Shown piece after piece: positions 9,259 through 20,017 of a stretch of 64,000 nt of DNA (position 1 is the stretch's first letter; each line of letters starts with the position of its first letter). A program made the translations under genes and the position numbers. This stretch comes from Polycyclovorans sp. GTDB lineage: Bacteria; Pseudomonadota; Gammaproteobacteria; Nevskiales; Nevskiaceae. The notes below the pieces were generated by a model. That model ran no database searches and was not told the DNA's origin. It worked only from the letters and a program-made list of their open reading frames with translations. The stretch spans positions 247,297 through 311,296 of the forward strand of contig PAKU01000029.1 in assembly GCA_002706265.1 (NCBI GenBank), given 5' to 3'.

Positions 9259-9671
9259 GCAACCCCGCCGTCAACCCCAAGCCCGTCCCCGAAATCAACG
9301 CGCACAGCAAGCCCTACTGGGACGGCGCGCAGCGCGGCGAGCTGATGATTCAGCGCTGCCGCGGCACCGGCAAACCCTTCATGTACGCGCGCTGCTGGAG
9401 CCCCTTCGACTTCTCGCCCGACCCGATCTGGGAAAAGGCCAGCGGGCTGGGCACGGTGTTCAGCTACACCGTCGTGTACCAGCCGCCGTATGCGGCGTTC
9501 AAGGCCGACTGCCCCTTCGTGATGGCCATCATCCAGCTCGACGAAGGTCCGCAGATGATGAGCAACGTCCTCAACTGCGATCCGGAATCCGTGCGCATCG
9601 GGATGAAGGTCAAGGTCTGCTTCGAGACCCGCGGCAACGGCTTCAAGATCCCGCAGTTCGAACCCGCCTGA
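9255..9671 (+). CDS. DUF35 / OB-fold partner protein
   Basis: Small protein of 138 residues with an N-terminal rubredoxin-like remnant and a C-terminal OB-fold (VFSYTVVYQPPY, VMAIIQLDEGPQMMSNV). DUF35 proteins bind thiolase-fold enzymes and help hold the CoA substrate; the best case is the DUF35 part of ChsH2 with Ltp2. The zinc ribbon is reduced: in CRGTGKPFMYARC only two of the usual four Cys remain, so metal binding is doubtful. Translation is coupled to the Ltp2-like gene by an ATGA overlap. An equivalent pair occurs at 54362-55944, where the DUF35 protein keeps all four Cys. Confidence 0.85.
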   Translation: MSNPAVNPKPVPEINAHSKPYWDGAQRGELMIQRCRGTGKPFMYARCWSPFDFSPDPIWEKASGLGTVFSYTVVYQPPYAAFKADCPFVMAIIQLDEGPQMMSNVLNCDPESVRIGMKVKVCFETRGNGFKIPQFEPA

Positions 9672-9692
9672 ATAATTGAGCAGGAGCCTCCC

Positions 9693-10835
9693 ATGAGCGA
9701 AGAATCCGTTGCCGCGGTCCGTGAAGCCGCTGAACGCCTGACCCGCGGCATTTCGCGCGAGTACTGGTTGCAATGCGCCAAAGAAAAGAAATTCCCGCAG
9801 AAGCTCTGGGATGCGATGGCCGAAACCGGCCTGCTCGGTCTGACCGTGCCCGAGGAATACGGCGGCAGCGGCGGCGGCCTGTCCGAACTGATGGTGCTCA
9901 ACGAGGTCACCGGCCGCGCCGGCATCATCTCGCTGTTCTTTGTGCTCGGCAGCTTCGCGCGCATGCCGATCATCAAGCACGGCACGCCGGAACAGATCAC
10001 CAAGTTCGTCACGCCCACCGCCACTGGCGAGGGCAAAATGTGCTTCGGCGTGACCGAGCCCAATGCCGGCACCAACACCTTCCGCCTGCAGACCACGGCA
10101 ACGAAAAACGACAGCGGCTGGCAGGTCAACGGCTCCAAGGTGTTCATCACCGGCGCCAAGGACTCGACGTCGATGCTGTTGATCGCGCGCACCTCGGCCT
10201 TCGATCCGGCCAAGCCGCGCGGCGGGCTGTCGCTGTTCATTCTGGATTCGCATACCCCGGGCATCGAGTACCAGCGCCTGAACATCGACGTGCTCGGCGA
10301 AAGCCAGTACCTGGTGTTCTTCAAGGACGTGCAGCTGCCGCAGGATGCGCTGATCGGCGAAGAAGGCAAGGGCATGAAGTACCTGTTCGACGGCCTCAAT
10401 ACCGAGCGCCTGGTGCTGGCCTCGATGGCCGTGGGCCTGGGCAATCGCGCGCTGGACAAGGCGGTGGCCTATGCCAAGGAGCGCGCGCCCTTTGGCACGC
10501 CCATCGGCAGTTACCAGGGCCTGCAGCACCCCATGGCGCGCGCCAAGGCGGATCTCGAAGCCTCGCGCCTGGTGATGCTGGAAGCCGCCCGCACCTTCGA
10601 CCGTGGCGAAGACGCCGGTCCGCTGTCGAACATGGCCAAGCTGCTCACCTCGGAAGCCTGCGACGAGGCGGTGGACATCGCGCTGCAGGCCCATGGCGGC
10701 TACGGCTTCGACCAGGACTACGACGTGGTCACGCTGTGGCCGTTCGCCCGCCTGATGCGCGTGGCGCCGGTCAACAACGAGATGATCCTCAACTACATCG
10801 GCGAGCACGTGCTCGGCCTGCCGCGCTCGTACTGA
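9693..10835 (+). CDS. acyl-CoA dehydrogenase
   Basis: ACAD of 380 residues that introduces a 2,3 double bond into an acyl-CoA and passes electrons through FAD to ETF. Typical features are CFGVTEPNAGTNTFR, the flavin contact VFITGAK, and the C-terminal end NNEMILNYIGEHVLGLPRSY. The catalytic base is probably the Glu in GLNTERLVLAS, the helix-G position used by isovaleryl-CoA dehydrogenase, because the usual YEGT Glu is absent. RBS CAGGAG precedes the ATG. Its closest relative in the window is the ACAD at 48671, which shares the same unusual C terminus. Position in the operon suggests oxidation of a branched or isoprenoid acyl-CoA. Confidence 0.9.
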   Translation: MSEESVAAVREAAERLTRGISREYWLQCAKEKKFPQKLWDAMAETGLLGLTVPEEYGGSGGGLSELMVLNEVTGRAGIISLFFVLGSFARMPIIKHGTPEQITKFVTPTATGEGKMCFGVTEPNAGTNTFRLQTTATKNDSGWQVNGSKVFITGAKDSTSMLLIARTSAFDPAKPRGGLSLFILDSHTPGIEYQRLNIDVLGESQYLVFFKDVQLPQDALIGEEGKGMKYLFDGLNTERLVLASMAVGLGNRALDKAVAYAKERAPFGTPIGSYQGLQHPMARAKADLEASRLVMLEAARTFDRGEDAGPLSNMAKLLTSEACDEAVDIALQAHGGYGFDQDYDVVTLWPFARLMRVAPVNNEMILNYIGEHVLGLPRSY

Positions 10836-10874
10836 GCCCCCGTCCAGCGCACCTACCCCCCAACGAGCCCCTGC

Positions 10875-11348
10875 ATGACCCATGATCTGCCCGTCACCGT
10901 TGCGCCCTATCTGGTCAAGGAGCGCTGGAATGAAAGCCCGTTCATGCAGGCCCAAGGCCTGACGGCCGAAGAAATCACGCCCGGCGAAGTGGCGTTGCAC
11001 CTGGCCGCGCCGACGCCGGCACAGCGGGGCGCGGGCGGGCCGCCGGACGCGATCAACGGCGGCGTGATTTCCTACATGTTCGACGGCGCGCTGGGCTACG
11101 CCATCGTCTCGGCACAACTGCCGCGCCTGCTGGCCGCGGGCCTGTCGCCCGCCACCTACTCCCAGGTCACGATGAATCTCGACATCACCTACCTCGCGGC
11201 GGCCCAGGGCGAGTCGTTCAGGGCCGTTGGCCGGGTGTTGCGCGCCGGCCGCGGCACCGCCTTTGCCGAGGGCGAGCTGCTCAATTCTCGGGGCGAGATC
11301 TGCGCCACCGCCAAGGGCATCTGGCGCGTGTTCTGGCCGCGCCAGTGA
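10875..11348 (+). CDS. PaaI-type hot-dog thioesterase
   Basis: Hot-dog protein of 157 residues with the PaaI/4HBT signature NGGVISYMFDGALGYA, where Asn-Gly-Gly and the Asp form the active site. Such enzymes hydrolyse acyl-CoA thioesters to free acid and CoA. It would release stalled intermediates or a final acid product of the pathway. A 39-bp gap separates it from the ACAD upstream. The family is clear and the substrate unknown. Confidence 0.8.
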   Translation: MTHDLPVTVAPYLVKERWNESPFMQAQGLTAEEITPGEVALHLAAPTPAQRGAGGPPDAINGGVISYMFDGALGYAIVSAQLPRLLAAGLSPATYSQVTMNLDITYLAAAQGESFRAVGRVLRAGRGTAFAEGELLNSRGEICATAKGIWRVFWPRQ

Positions 11349-11397
11349 CGAGCCACACGCATCCGAACGAACAAAACCGAACAGGAAACCACCGAAC

Positions 11398-13178
11398 ATG
11401 AAACAGACTTCCCTGCGCATCGGCTGCGCCTCCGGCTTCTGGGGCGACACCGAAAATGCGGCCGCCCAGCTGGTGCACGGCGGCAACATCGACGTGCTGG
11501 TCTTCGACTATCTGGCCGAAATCACCATGTCGCTGCTCACGCGGGTCAAGGCCAAGGACCCCAAGGGCGGCTACGCCCCCGACTTCGTCAGCACCCTGCG
11601 GCCGCTGTTGCGCGAGATCAAGACGCGCGGCATCCGCGTGGTCAGCAACGCCGGCGGCGTGAACCCGGCCGCCTGCCGCGAAGCGCTGGCCCAGGCTGCC
11701 GAAGCTGAAGGCCTGGACCTGAAGATCGCGGCCGTGACCGGTGATGACCTGCTGCCGCAGCTGCACGCCATCCGCGAGGCCGGCGTGCGCGAGATGTTCA
11801 GCGGCGCGGCCCTGCCGGCCAAGCTGGCCAGCGCCAATGCGTATCTGGGCGCCTTCCCGATCGCCGCGGCTCTGGACGCCGGTGCCGACATCGTCGTCAC
11901 CGGCCGCTGCGTGGACAGCGCGGTGGTGCTCGGACCGCTGATCCACGCCTTTGGCTGGAAGCCCGACGATTACGACCAACTCGCACAGGGCAGCCTGGCC
12001 GGCCACATCATCGAATGCGGCACGCAGTGCACCGGCGGCAACTACACCGACTGGCATCGCGTCGAGGGCTGGGAAAACATGGGCTTCCCCATCGCCGACT
12101 GCGCACCGGACGGCAGCTTCGTCATCGAAAAGCCTGCGGGCACCGGCGGCCTGATCGATCCTTCGACCGTGGGCGAGCAGGTGGTCTATGAGATCGGCGA
12201 CCCCAGCAACTATCTGCTCCCCGACGTGAGCTGCGATTTCAGCGGCATCCACCTCGAAGCCATCGGCGAAAACCAGGTCCGCGTCAGCGGCGCCCGCGGC
12301 CGACCGGCCACCGACCAGTGCAAGGTCAGCGCCACCTATGCCGACGGCTTTCGCGCCACCGCGCAGTTCATGATCGGTGGCATCGACGCGCCGGCCAAGG
12401 CGCAGCGGACCGGCGAGGCCCTGCTGGCACGCTGCCGGCGGCTGTTTGCCGAGCGCGGTCTGGGCGACTTCACCGAAACCAGCGTCGAGGCCCTCGGTTC
12501 CGAGGCCACCTATGGCCCGCACGCGCGCGCCGAGACGCGCGAAGTCATCGTCAAGGTCGCCGCCCGCCACCCCGACAAAAACGCGCTGGAGATCTTCTCG
12601 CGCGAAATGGCGCCGATGGCCCTGGCCAGTGCGCCGGCCATCACCGGCTTCTCCGGCGGCCGGCCCAAGGTCACCCCGGTGATTCGCCTGTTCTCGTTCG
12701 TCTGGCCCAAGGCAGAGATTGCGGTCGGCCTGGAACTTGACGGCCAGTCCATCACCTGCCCGCAGATGCGCGGCGCCGCAACACAACCGCCGCCGCCGCA
12801 CGCCGAACCCGCAGCACTGCCGGCCGACGCCTTCGCCGCCGGCACCCGCACCGTGCCCCTGGTGCGTCTGGCCTGGGGCCGCAGCGGCGACAAGGGCGAC
12901 AGCGCCAACATCGGCATCCTCGCGCGCCGCCCTGAGTACCTGCCCTTTATCCGCGCCGCCTTGAGCGCCGACGCCGTCGCCCAGTGGTTCGCGCACCTCG
13001 TGCAGGGGCCGGTGCACCGCTATGAGTGGCCGGGCCTGGACGGCCTCAATTTTCTGCTGGAACGCGCGCTCGGCGGCGGCGGCATTGCCTCGCTGCGCAT
13101 CGACCCGCAGGGCAAGGCCTATGCGCAGATGCTGCTCGACTTCCCGATCCCGGTGCCGGCGACGCTTGAGCTGCCGTC

Positions 13179-13182
<4 letters not shown>
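11398..13182 (+). CDS. atuA: AtuA-like protein (DUF1446), acyclic terpene utilisation
   Basis: Protein of 594 residues. The long N-terminal part (RIGCASGFWGDTENAAAQLV, FDYLAEITMSLL, GGVNPAACREAL) is DUF1446, the AtuA family found with geranyl-CoA and related carboxylases. The last 130 residues or so (VPLVRLAWGRSGDKGDSANI onward) form the small ferredoxin-fold domain often fused to it. The AtuA biochemical role is not settled; it is needed for growth on acyclic terpenes in pseudomonads. The next three genes encode the carboxylase, coupled by an ATGA overlap, which supports an Atu/Liu-type route for a beta-methyl-branched acyl-CoA. RBS AGGAAA precedes the ATG at 11398. Confidence 0.85.
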
Positions 13183-14660
<1,478 letters not shown>

Positions 14661-14670
14661 GCAATCGACC

Positions 14671-15177
14671 ATGAAAAAAATTCTGACCCTCAACGGCGAA
14701 CAGCACGCCTGCACGCTGACACGCACATCCACCGGCCTGCGCCTTCAGGCCGGCGAACACAGCTTCGACTGCGCACTCGACACGCTTGGCGACGGCCGCT
14801 ACCGCGTGCGCGCCGGCGATGCACGGCGCGAAGCGCTGATCGCCCAGCACGGGGACCAGGTCTGGATTCACCTTGATGGCCGCACGCACGCCATCGAGCG
14901 GCTGAACCCGCTCGATGTGCTCGCCGCCAGCGGCCGCGGCGGTGCCAACAGCGCCCTGTCGCCGATGCCGGGCACCATCCTCACCGTGCAGGTGAAGGCC
15001 GGTGACACCGTGAAATCCGGCCAGGTACTGCTGACCATGGAAAGCATGAAACTGGAAGTGACCATCACCGCGCCGCATGACGGCGAGGTTGCCGAGGTGC
15101 TGTGCGCACCCGGTCAGAGCGTGCCGGTCAAGGCCACGCTGGTGCGCTTGGCAACACAACCGGAGGCGACCTCATGA
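14671..15177 (+). CDS. biotin carboxyl carrier protein of the acyl-CoA carboxylase
   Basis: Protein of 168 residues. The C-terminal 70 residues are a biotinyl domain with the modified Lys in MESMKLEV. The first 90 or so residues resemble the linker/BT domain that joins carboxylase and carrier in methylcrotonyl-CoA carboxylase alpha subunits. It is thus the second half of a normally fused alpha subunit, made as its own polypeptide. RBS is weak (GCAATCGACC before ATG). It overlaps the carboxyltransferase gene by ATGA. Confidence 0.9.
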   Translation: MKKILTLNGEQHACTLTRTSTGLRLQAGEHSFDCALDTLGDGRYRVRAGDARREALIAQHGDQVWIHLDGRTHAIERLNPLDVLAASGRGGANSALSPMPGTILTVQVKAGDTVKSGQVLLTMESMKLEVTITAPHDGEVAEVLCAPGQSVPVKATLVRLATQPEATS

Positions 15178-16772
15178 TGCAGCGCATCGAAACGCGGGTA
15201 TCGCCCGCCTCGGCGGCATTCCGTGCCAACAGCGCGGCGATGCAACGCATCTGCGGCGACTTCAAGTCCCTGCAGGAGCGCATCCGCCACGAACGCCCGG
15301 AGCGCGACATCGAGCGCCTGCGGCGGCAGAAAAAACTGCTGGTGCGCGAGCGGCTGGATCTGCTGCTCGACCCCGGCACGCCCTTTCTGGAGCTCTCCAG
15401 CATCGCCGCCTACGATCAGTTCAACGGCGAAGCGCCGGGCGCGAACGTCATCTCCGGCATCGGCGTGGTCAATGGCCGCGAGGTGATGATCCACGCCGAT
15501 GATTCCAGCAACAAGGGCGGCGCCTGGTATCCCCTGTCGGCCCCAAAGATCGTGCGCGCGCTGGAAATCGCCATCGAGAACCGCCTGCCGGTCATCCACC
15601 TCTGCGACAGCGCGGGCGGCTATCTGGAAGACCTCTCCGGCGTGTACGTGATGGGCGGCCGGGTGTTTCGCAATCAGTGCATCCTGTCAAAGATGGGCAT
15701 TCCGCAGGTCGCCGTGGTGCTCGGACACTGCACCGCCGGCGGTGCCTACGTGCCGGCCCTGTGCGAGCACACCATCATGGTGCGCGGCACCGGCGCGGTG
15801 TTTCTCGGCGGTCCGCCGCTGGTGAAGGCCGCGACCGGCGAAGAGGTCACGGTCGATGCGCTGGGCGGTGCCGACATGCACACCTCGGTGTCCGGCGTTG
15901 CAGACTACGCGGTCGACAGCGAGGAAGAAGGCATCGCGCTGGCCCGGTCCATCGTCTCCAGCTTCTCGCAGCCGAAGAAGCACTTCGACTGGGCAGATGC
16001 CGAGGCGCCCTACTACGATCCGCGCGAGCTCTACGGCATCGTTCCGGTGGACTACAAGACCCAATTCGACATCCGCGAAGTGATCGCGCGCATGGTCGAC
16101 GGCAGCCGCTTTCACGAATACCAACCCAATTACGGCACGACCCTGGTCTGCGGCTGGGCGCGGCTGTGGGGCTGCAAGGTGGGCCTGCTCGGCAACAACG
16201 GCGTGCTGTTCTCCGACAGCTCGCTCAAGGCCGCGCACTTCATCCAGCTCTGCAACCAGATGGGCACGCCCATGATCTTCCTGCAGAACACCACCGGCTA
16301 CATGATCGGGCGCCAGTACGAGGAAGGCGGCATCACCAAGGACGGCGCCAAGATGCTGATGGCGCAGGCCGGCTCCGAAGTCCCCAAGCTCACCGTCCTC
16401 ACCAGCGGCGCGTTCGGTGCCGGCTACTACGGCATGTGCGGCCGCAGCTGGGACCCACGCATGATCTTCTCCTGGCCGCAGGCGAAGATGGGCGTGATGG
16501 GACCGGAGCAGGCCGGCAACACGCTGGCCGACGTCAAGCTGCGCCAGTTGCGCCGTGCCCGTCCCGAGGCCGGCGACGAGGAAGTGGCCGAGCTGCGCAA
16601 GCGCACGCGCGAGAAATCCGAGCGTGAGACCAGCAGCCTGTGGTTCTCCGCGCGCTGCCAGGACGACGGTGTGCTGGATCCGCTCGACACGCGCAACGCG
16701 CTCGGCATCGCGCTGTCCTGCGCGGCCAACGTGCCCCTCGCCGAGCCGCGCTACGGCGTGTTCCGGATGTGA
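15174..16772 (+). CDS. acyl-CoA carboxylase, carboxyltransferase (beta) subunit
   Basis: Carboxyltransferase of about 532 residues of the methylcrotonyl/geranyl-CoA carboxylase beta type. Signatures include LLVRERLDLLLDPGTPFLEL, HLCDSAGGYLEDLSGVY, GHCTAGGAYVPALCEHTI and SGAFGAGYYGMCGR. It moves CO2 from biotin to the gamma-methyl carbon of a 3-methyl-2-enoyl-CoA. Two adjacent ATGs are possible (15174, overlapping the upstream stop, or 15177). Together with atuA and the flanking ACADs it forms an Atu/Liu-like module. Sequence alone does not tell whether methylcrotonyl-CoA, geranyl-CoA or a larger isoprenoid is used. Confidence 0.9.
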   Translation: MMQRIETRVSPASAAFRANSAAMQRICGDFKSLQERIRHERPERDIERLRRQKKLLVRERLDLLLDPGTPFLELSSIAAYDQFNGEAPGANVISGIGVVNGREVMIHADDSSNKGGAWYPLSAPKIVRALEIAIENRLPVIHLCDSAGGYLEDLSGVYVMGGRVFRNQCILSKMGIPQVAVVLGHCTAGGAYVPALCEHTIMVRGTGAVFLGGPPLVKAATGEEVTVDALGGADMHTSVSGVADYAVDSEEEGIALARSIVSSFSQPKKHFDWADAEAPYYDPRELYGIVPVDYKTQFDIREVIARMVDGSRFHEYQPNYGTTLVCGWARLWGCKVGLLGNNGVLFSDSSLKAAHFIQLCNQMGTPMIFLQNTTGYMIGRQYEEGGITKDGAKMLMAQAGSEVPKLTVLTSGAFGAGYYGMCGRSWDPRMIFSWPQAKMGVMGPEQAGNTLADVKLRQLRRARPEAGDEEVAELRKRTREKSERETSSLWFSARCQDDGVLDPLDTRNALGIALSCAANVPLAEPRYGVFRM

Positions 16773-17944
16773 TGGACATGCACCACGACGACGTTTCCCG
16801 GGACGACGATGCGCTGATTGACGCGGTCGAGCGATTCCTTGCGGGCGAGGTGCGGCCGGTGGCCATCGCCCTCGAACAGGCCGACGAGTATCCCGAGGCC
16901 ATCGTCGAGCAGATGCGCGAGATGGGCCTGTTCGGCGCCATCATTCCCGAGGCCTATGGTGGACTCGGGCTCAGCGCGCAGACCTACGCGCGCCTGATCG
17001 AGACGATCGCGGCCGAGTGGATGTCGCTGTCCGGCGTCATCAACTCGCACCTGATCATGGCCTCGGCGGTGCTGCGCTACGGCACGGACGCGCAAAAGGA
17101 CTATTTTCTGCCCCGCTTCGCCAAAGGCGAGCTGCGCGGCGGCATCGCGCTGACCGAGCCGGACTGCGGCACCGATCTGCAGGCCATCCGCACCGTCGCC
17201 CGGCGCGATGGCGAGCACTACCTCGTCAACGGCGCCAAGACCTGGATCACCAACGGACTGCGCGGTAACTGCTTCGCGCTGCTGGTCAAGACCGACCCCA
17301 AGGCCGATCCGCGCCACCGTGGCATGAGCCTGTTCATTGCCGAAAAAGGCCCCGGTTTCTCGGTGCCGCGCAAGCTGCCGAAACTGGGCTACCGCGGCAT
17401 CGACACCGTGGAGATGCTGTTTCAGGACTACCGCATTCCGGCCGCGCGCCTGGTCGGCGGCGTCGAAGGCCGCGGGCTGCAGCAGATTCTCGGCGGCCTG
17501 GAACTGGGCCGCATCAACGTCGCCGCGCGCGGGGTCGGCGTCGCGCGCTCGGCTTACGAGGAGGCGCTGAGTTATTCGCAGCAGCGCAAGACCTTCGGCA
17601 AGCCGATCTGCGAGCACCAGGCGATCCAGCTCAAGCTGGCCGACATGGCCACGCGCGTGCAGGCCGCCCGGCTGCTGGTGGAGGCTGCGGCCCGCGCCTA
17701 TGACGCCGGACGGCGCTGCGATCTGGAGGCAGGCATGGCGAAGCTGTTCGCCACCGAAGCCGCGATGGAAAACGCCGCAGAATCCCTGCGCATCCACGGC
17801 GCCTACGGCTATTCGCGCGAAGTGCGGGTGGAACGGCTGTACCGCGACGCGCCCCTGCTCGCGATCGGCGAAGGCACCAACGAAATGCAGCGCCTGATCA
17901 TCGCCCGCCGCCTGCTGGACGCAGACGGCCATCGCGCCCAATAA
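16772..17944 (+). CDS. acyl-CoA dehydrogenase
   Basis: ACAD of about 390 residues. It has IALTEPDCGTDLQAI, the flavin contact TWITNG, and the C-terminal IGEGTNEMQRLIIARRLL, with a Glu at the MCAD-type catalytic position. A 2,3-dehydrogenation of a short or branched acyl-CoA is expected; in Atu/Liu clusters a dehydrogenase supplies the 2-enoyl substrate of the carboxylase. The ATG at 16772 overlaps the carboxyltransferase stop (TGATG), so translation is coupled. It is the last gene of the operon and is followed by a hairpin. Confidence 0.9.
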   Translation: MDMHHDDVSRDDDALIDAVERFLAGEVRPVAIALEQADEYPEAIVEQMREMGLFGAIIPEAYGGLGLSAQTYARLIETIAAEWMSLSGVINSHLIMASAVLRYGTDAQKDYFLPRFAKGELRGGIALTEPDCGTDLQAIRTVARRDGEHYLVNGAKTWITNGLRGNCFALLVKTDPKADPRHRGMSLFIAEKGPGFSVPRKLPKLGYRGIDTVEMLFQDYRIPAARLVGGVEGRGLQQILGGLELGRINVAARGVGVARSAYEEALSYSQQRKTFGKPICEHQAIQLKLADMATRVQAARLLVEAAARAYDAGRRCDLEAGMAKLFATEAAMENAAESLRIHGAYGYSREVRVERLYRDAPLLAIGEGTNEMQRLIIARRLLDADGHRAQ

Positions 17945-17960
17945 CGCTCAGAAGTTGCGA

Positions 17961-18011
17961 GGTTCCCGGTCGCTGCGCAGGTCGGTGTCAGTGCGCCTGC
18001 GACCGAGAACC
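17961..18011. terminator. hairpin between convergent genes
   Basis: GGTTCCCGGTCGC (17961-17973) pairs with GCGACCGAGAACC (17999-18011) with one mismatch, closing a loop that can pair further (GCGC). It separates the end of the 5.3-18 kb operon from the ferredoxin gene on the other strand. There is no T-tract, so a factor-independent role is uncertain. Confidence 0.45.
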
Positions 18012-18024
18012 GCGCATCCCGCGC

Positions 18025-18345
18025 TCAGTGCTGACCGACCGGCGTTCGCGCCACGAGGCCGTCGAGCGCCCTCGTGAGTTTGATCTGGCAGCCCAGCCTC
18101 GACCCCGGGCCGTCATCCTCGACGAAGTCGAGCATCGACCGTTCGGTCTCCTCGACCGGCGACACCTTATCGCGCCATTCGGCTTCGATGAACAGATGGC
18201 AGGTGCCACAGGCACTGACACCGCCGCAATCACCGTCGATGCCCGGTACGAGATTGCCGACGGCTGCGTCCATCAGCGATGTGCCTTCCTCGACCTCAAC
18301 GTTGCGGACGGTCCCATTGTGTTCGATGAACGTTACTTTGATCAT
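18025..18345 (-). CDS. [2Fe-2S] ferredoxin for the P450
   Basis: Ferredoxin of 106 residues of the adrenodoxin/putidaredoxin type. The cluster ligands are visible as DCGGVSACGTC (C-x5-C-x2-C) and a fourth Cys in RLGCQIKL. It carries electrons to a bacterial class I P450. It lies directly downstream of the CYP153 gene, separated by about 97 bp that contain a strong hairpin. No ferredoxin reductase is encoded nearby, so that partner must come from elsewhere in the genome. Confidence 0.92.
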   Translation of the reverse strand: MIKVTFIEHNGTVRNVEVEEGTSLMDAAVGNLVPGIDGDCGGVSACGTCHLFIEAEWRDKVSPVEETERSMLDFVEDDGPGSRLGCQIKLTRALDGLVARTPVGQH

Positions 18346-18367
18346 GGTTGATTTCTCTCAGAGACAA

Positions 18368-18392
18368 CCCCGCACGCTGCAAGCGTGCGGGG
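18368..18392. terminator. strong hairpin between CYP153 and ferredoxin genes
   Basis: CCCCGCACGC (18368-18377) and GCGTGCGGGG (18383-18392) form a perfect 10-bp GC-rich stem with a 5-base loop. On the minus strand it follows the CYP153 stop and precedes the ferredoxin start. It could act as a partial terminator or a 3'-end stabiliser that sets the CYP153:ferredoxin ratio. No run of T follows, so full termination is unlikely. Confidence 0.55.
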
Positions 18393-18442
18393 CTTTCAGG
18401 GCAGATGCGGCGGCTGCGCGCAGCGCCGCGCGACGCATGGGC

Positions 18443-19711
18443 TCAGGCATCAATCCGCACGCGCATCGAGGTGTAGCCCCTGATCATGGGAGACAGCACG
18501 CGAACGGGCTCTGCAAGCACCTTGATCTGCCCGGGCTTGGGCCACCGCTGAAGGAGCTCTTCCCAGAGAATGCGGAGTTGCATTTCTGCCAGGCGGTTGC
18601 CGACACAACGGTGGATGCCGAAGCCGAACGACAGATGTTCACGCGGCCGGGCGCGGTCAATGATAAAGTCGTTGGGGTTGGCAATGGCTTCTTCGTCACG
18701 GTTGCCCGAGACGTACCACATCACCACCTTGTCACCCTTGGCGATGTTCTTGCCGCCGAGCACGGTGTCTTCGGTGGCCGTGCGCCGCATATGCGCCAGC
18801 GGTGTCTGCCAACGAATCACTTCGGGAATCATCGACTTCACCAGCGCCGGATTGGCGCACAGCTTGGCGTACTGATCAGGACTTTGACTCAGTGCCAGCA
18901 GGCCGCCGGTCATTGAATTGCGCGTGGTGTCGTTACCGCCGACGATCAGCAGCAGGATGTTGCCCAGATACTCTTCGGGCGTCATGTTCCGCGTGCGCTC
19001 GTCGTGGGCCATCATCGAGATCAGGTCGGGACGCGGGTCGGCGTTGACGCGCTCGTTCCAGAGCCGGGTCATGTAGGCCGCGCACTCGCCCATGATCTGC
19101 ATGCGGTGTTCTTCGGAATCGACCACGCCATCACCCGGCAGCGCCAGCGTCGCGTCCGACCAGAAGGTGAGCTTGGAGCGATCTTCCCACGGGAAATCGA
19201 ACAGGGTCGCCAGCATCTGCGTGGTGAGGTTGATCGACACGTCATCAACCCAGTTGAATTCCTTGCCCACAGGCAAAGCGTCGAGGGCATCACCGGTACG
19301 CTTTCTGATGATCCCCTCCAAACGGGCGAGATTTTCCGGTGCGACGATGGGGCTGACCGACTTGCGATGCTCGTCGTGCTGCGGCGGGTCCATCTGGATG
19401 AACATAGGCAGCTGCACCGCAGTGTTCGTGTCCATGATGGTGACGCCGCCGCGCCGTGAGTCGGAAGAGAAGATCCGGGGCTGCGTCTCGACCTGCATGA
19501 TGTCCTTGTACTTGGTCACTGACCAGTAAGGACCGAACAGGCTCTTGGCGCAGTAATGCACGGGGTCTTCGCGACGCAGGCGCTCAAAATAGCCCCACAA
19601 GGTGTTGTCGCGGTACATCTCGGGATTGCTGACGTCGATCTCGTCCAGCGGAATTGCGTAGGCAGGATTCTCGTGCGCCTGCGGAACGGCGGTGTTTGCG
19701 GCATGCATCAT
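18443..19711 (-). CDS. CYP153: CYP153-family cytochrome P450 alkane hydroxylase
   Basis: P450 of about 422 residues. The N-terminal RDNTLWGYFERLRREDPVHY and GPYWSVTKYKDIM, the I-helix IVGGNDTTRNSMTGG, and the haem loop FGFGIHRCVGNRLAEMQL with the Cys ligand are all typical of CYP153. These soluble P450s add a terminal hydroxyl to medium-chain alkanes, cycloalkanes and related hydrocarbons. The start at MMHAANTA is fixed by GAGGAG five bases before the ATG; the frame is open further upstream without a ribosome site. The gene pairs with the ferredoxin downstream. An inverted repeat at 19780-19795 lies upstream and may be its operator. Confidence 0.92.
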   Translation of the reverse strand: MMHAANTAVPQAHENPAYAIPLDEIDVSNPEMYRDNTLWGYFERLRREDPVHYCAKSLFGPYWSVTKYKDIMQVETQPRIFSSDSRRGGVTIMDTNTAVQLPMFIQMDPPQHDEHRKSVSPIVAPENLARLEGIIRKRTGDALDALPVGKEFNWVDDVSINLTTQMLATLFDFPWEDRSKLTFWSDATLALPGDGVVDSEEHRMQIMGECAAYMTRLWNERVNADPRPDLISMMAHDERTRNMTPEEYLGNILLLIVGGNDTTRNSMTGGLLALSQSPDQYAKLCANPALVKSMIPEVIRWQTPLAHMRRTATEDTVLGGKNIAKGDKVVMWYVSGNRDEEAIANPNDFIIDRARPREHLSFGFGIHRCVGNRLAEMQLRILWEELLQRWPKPGQIKVLAEPVRVLSPMIRGYTSMRVRIDA

Positions 19712-20017
19712 GATTTCTCCTCGGTGGTGGGTACTCTGGCCTGCCACGATGAACGCCGGCAGACCGACAACCTCTGTTATTGATACTTATATCAACTTAA
19801 CCAAGCCCTGACAAACCGGACACCGGAACACCGCCCCACGCCATGGCGCGATCGCGCCTGCAGCCCTGCTGGCTGGCGTCACCTGGGTTTTGAACCTAAA
19901 CTATGATGAATGTGCGATGACCCTGAAAAATGAGTCGATTGCCGTCAATAAATAACAAATAGACAAAGCGGGCCGCCCTGTTCAGGCGCGTCACGCACGC
20001 ACCCGGAGGATGTAAAA
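19712..20017. other. intergenic region between divergent CYP153 and WS/DGAT genes
   Basis: About 306 bp with no gene. It holds the inverted repeat at 19780-19795 and an A/T-richer stretch at about 19895-19970, which is unusual for this GC-rich window and probably carries promoters. A strong ribosome site (GGAGG) sits 10 bases before the WS/DGAT start at 20018. No RNA gene was recognised. Confidence 0.5.
19780..19795. promoter_or_regulatory. inverted repeat upstream of CYP153, possible operator
   Basis: TTGATACTTATATCAA has perfect 6-bp arms, TTGATA and TATCAA, around CTTA, with looser flanking symmetry (GTTA / TAAC). It is 69 bp upstream of the CYP153 start. A similar but less symmetric sequence (TTGATACTGGATACCAA, minus strand) lies before the methyltransferase gene at 44956-45834. 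A regulator-binding site is inferred. Confidence 0.4.

Noticed and set aside
9204..11489. A very long open frame (761 codons) on the minus strand.
   Set aside because: It is antisense to four well-supported genes (DUF35, ACAD, thioesterase, AtuA). Its translation is low-complexity, rich in His, Arg, Gly and Ala, as expected for antisense frames in GC-rich DNA.
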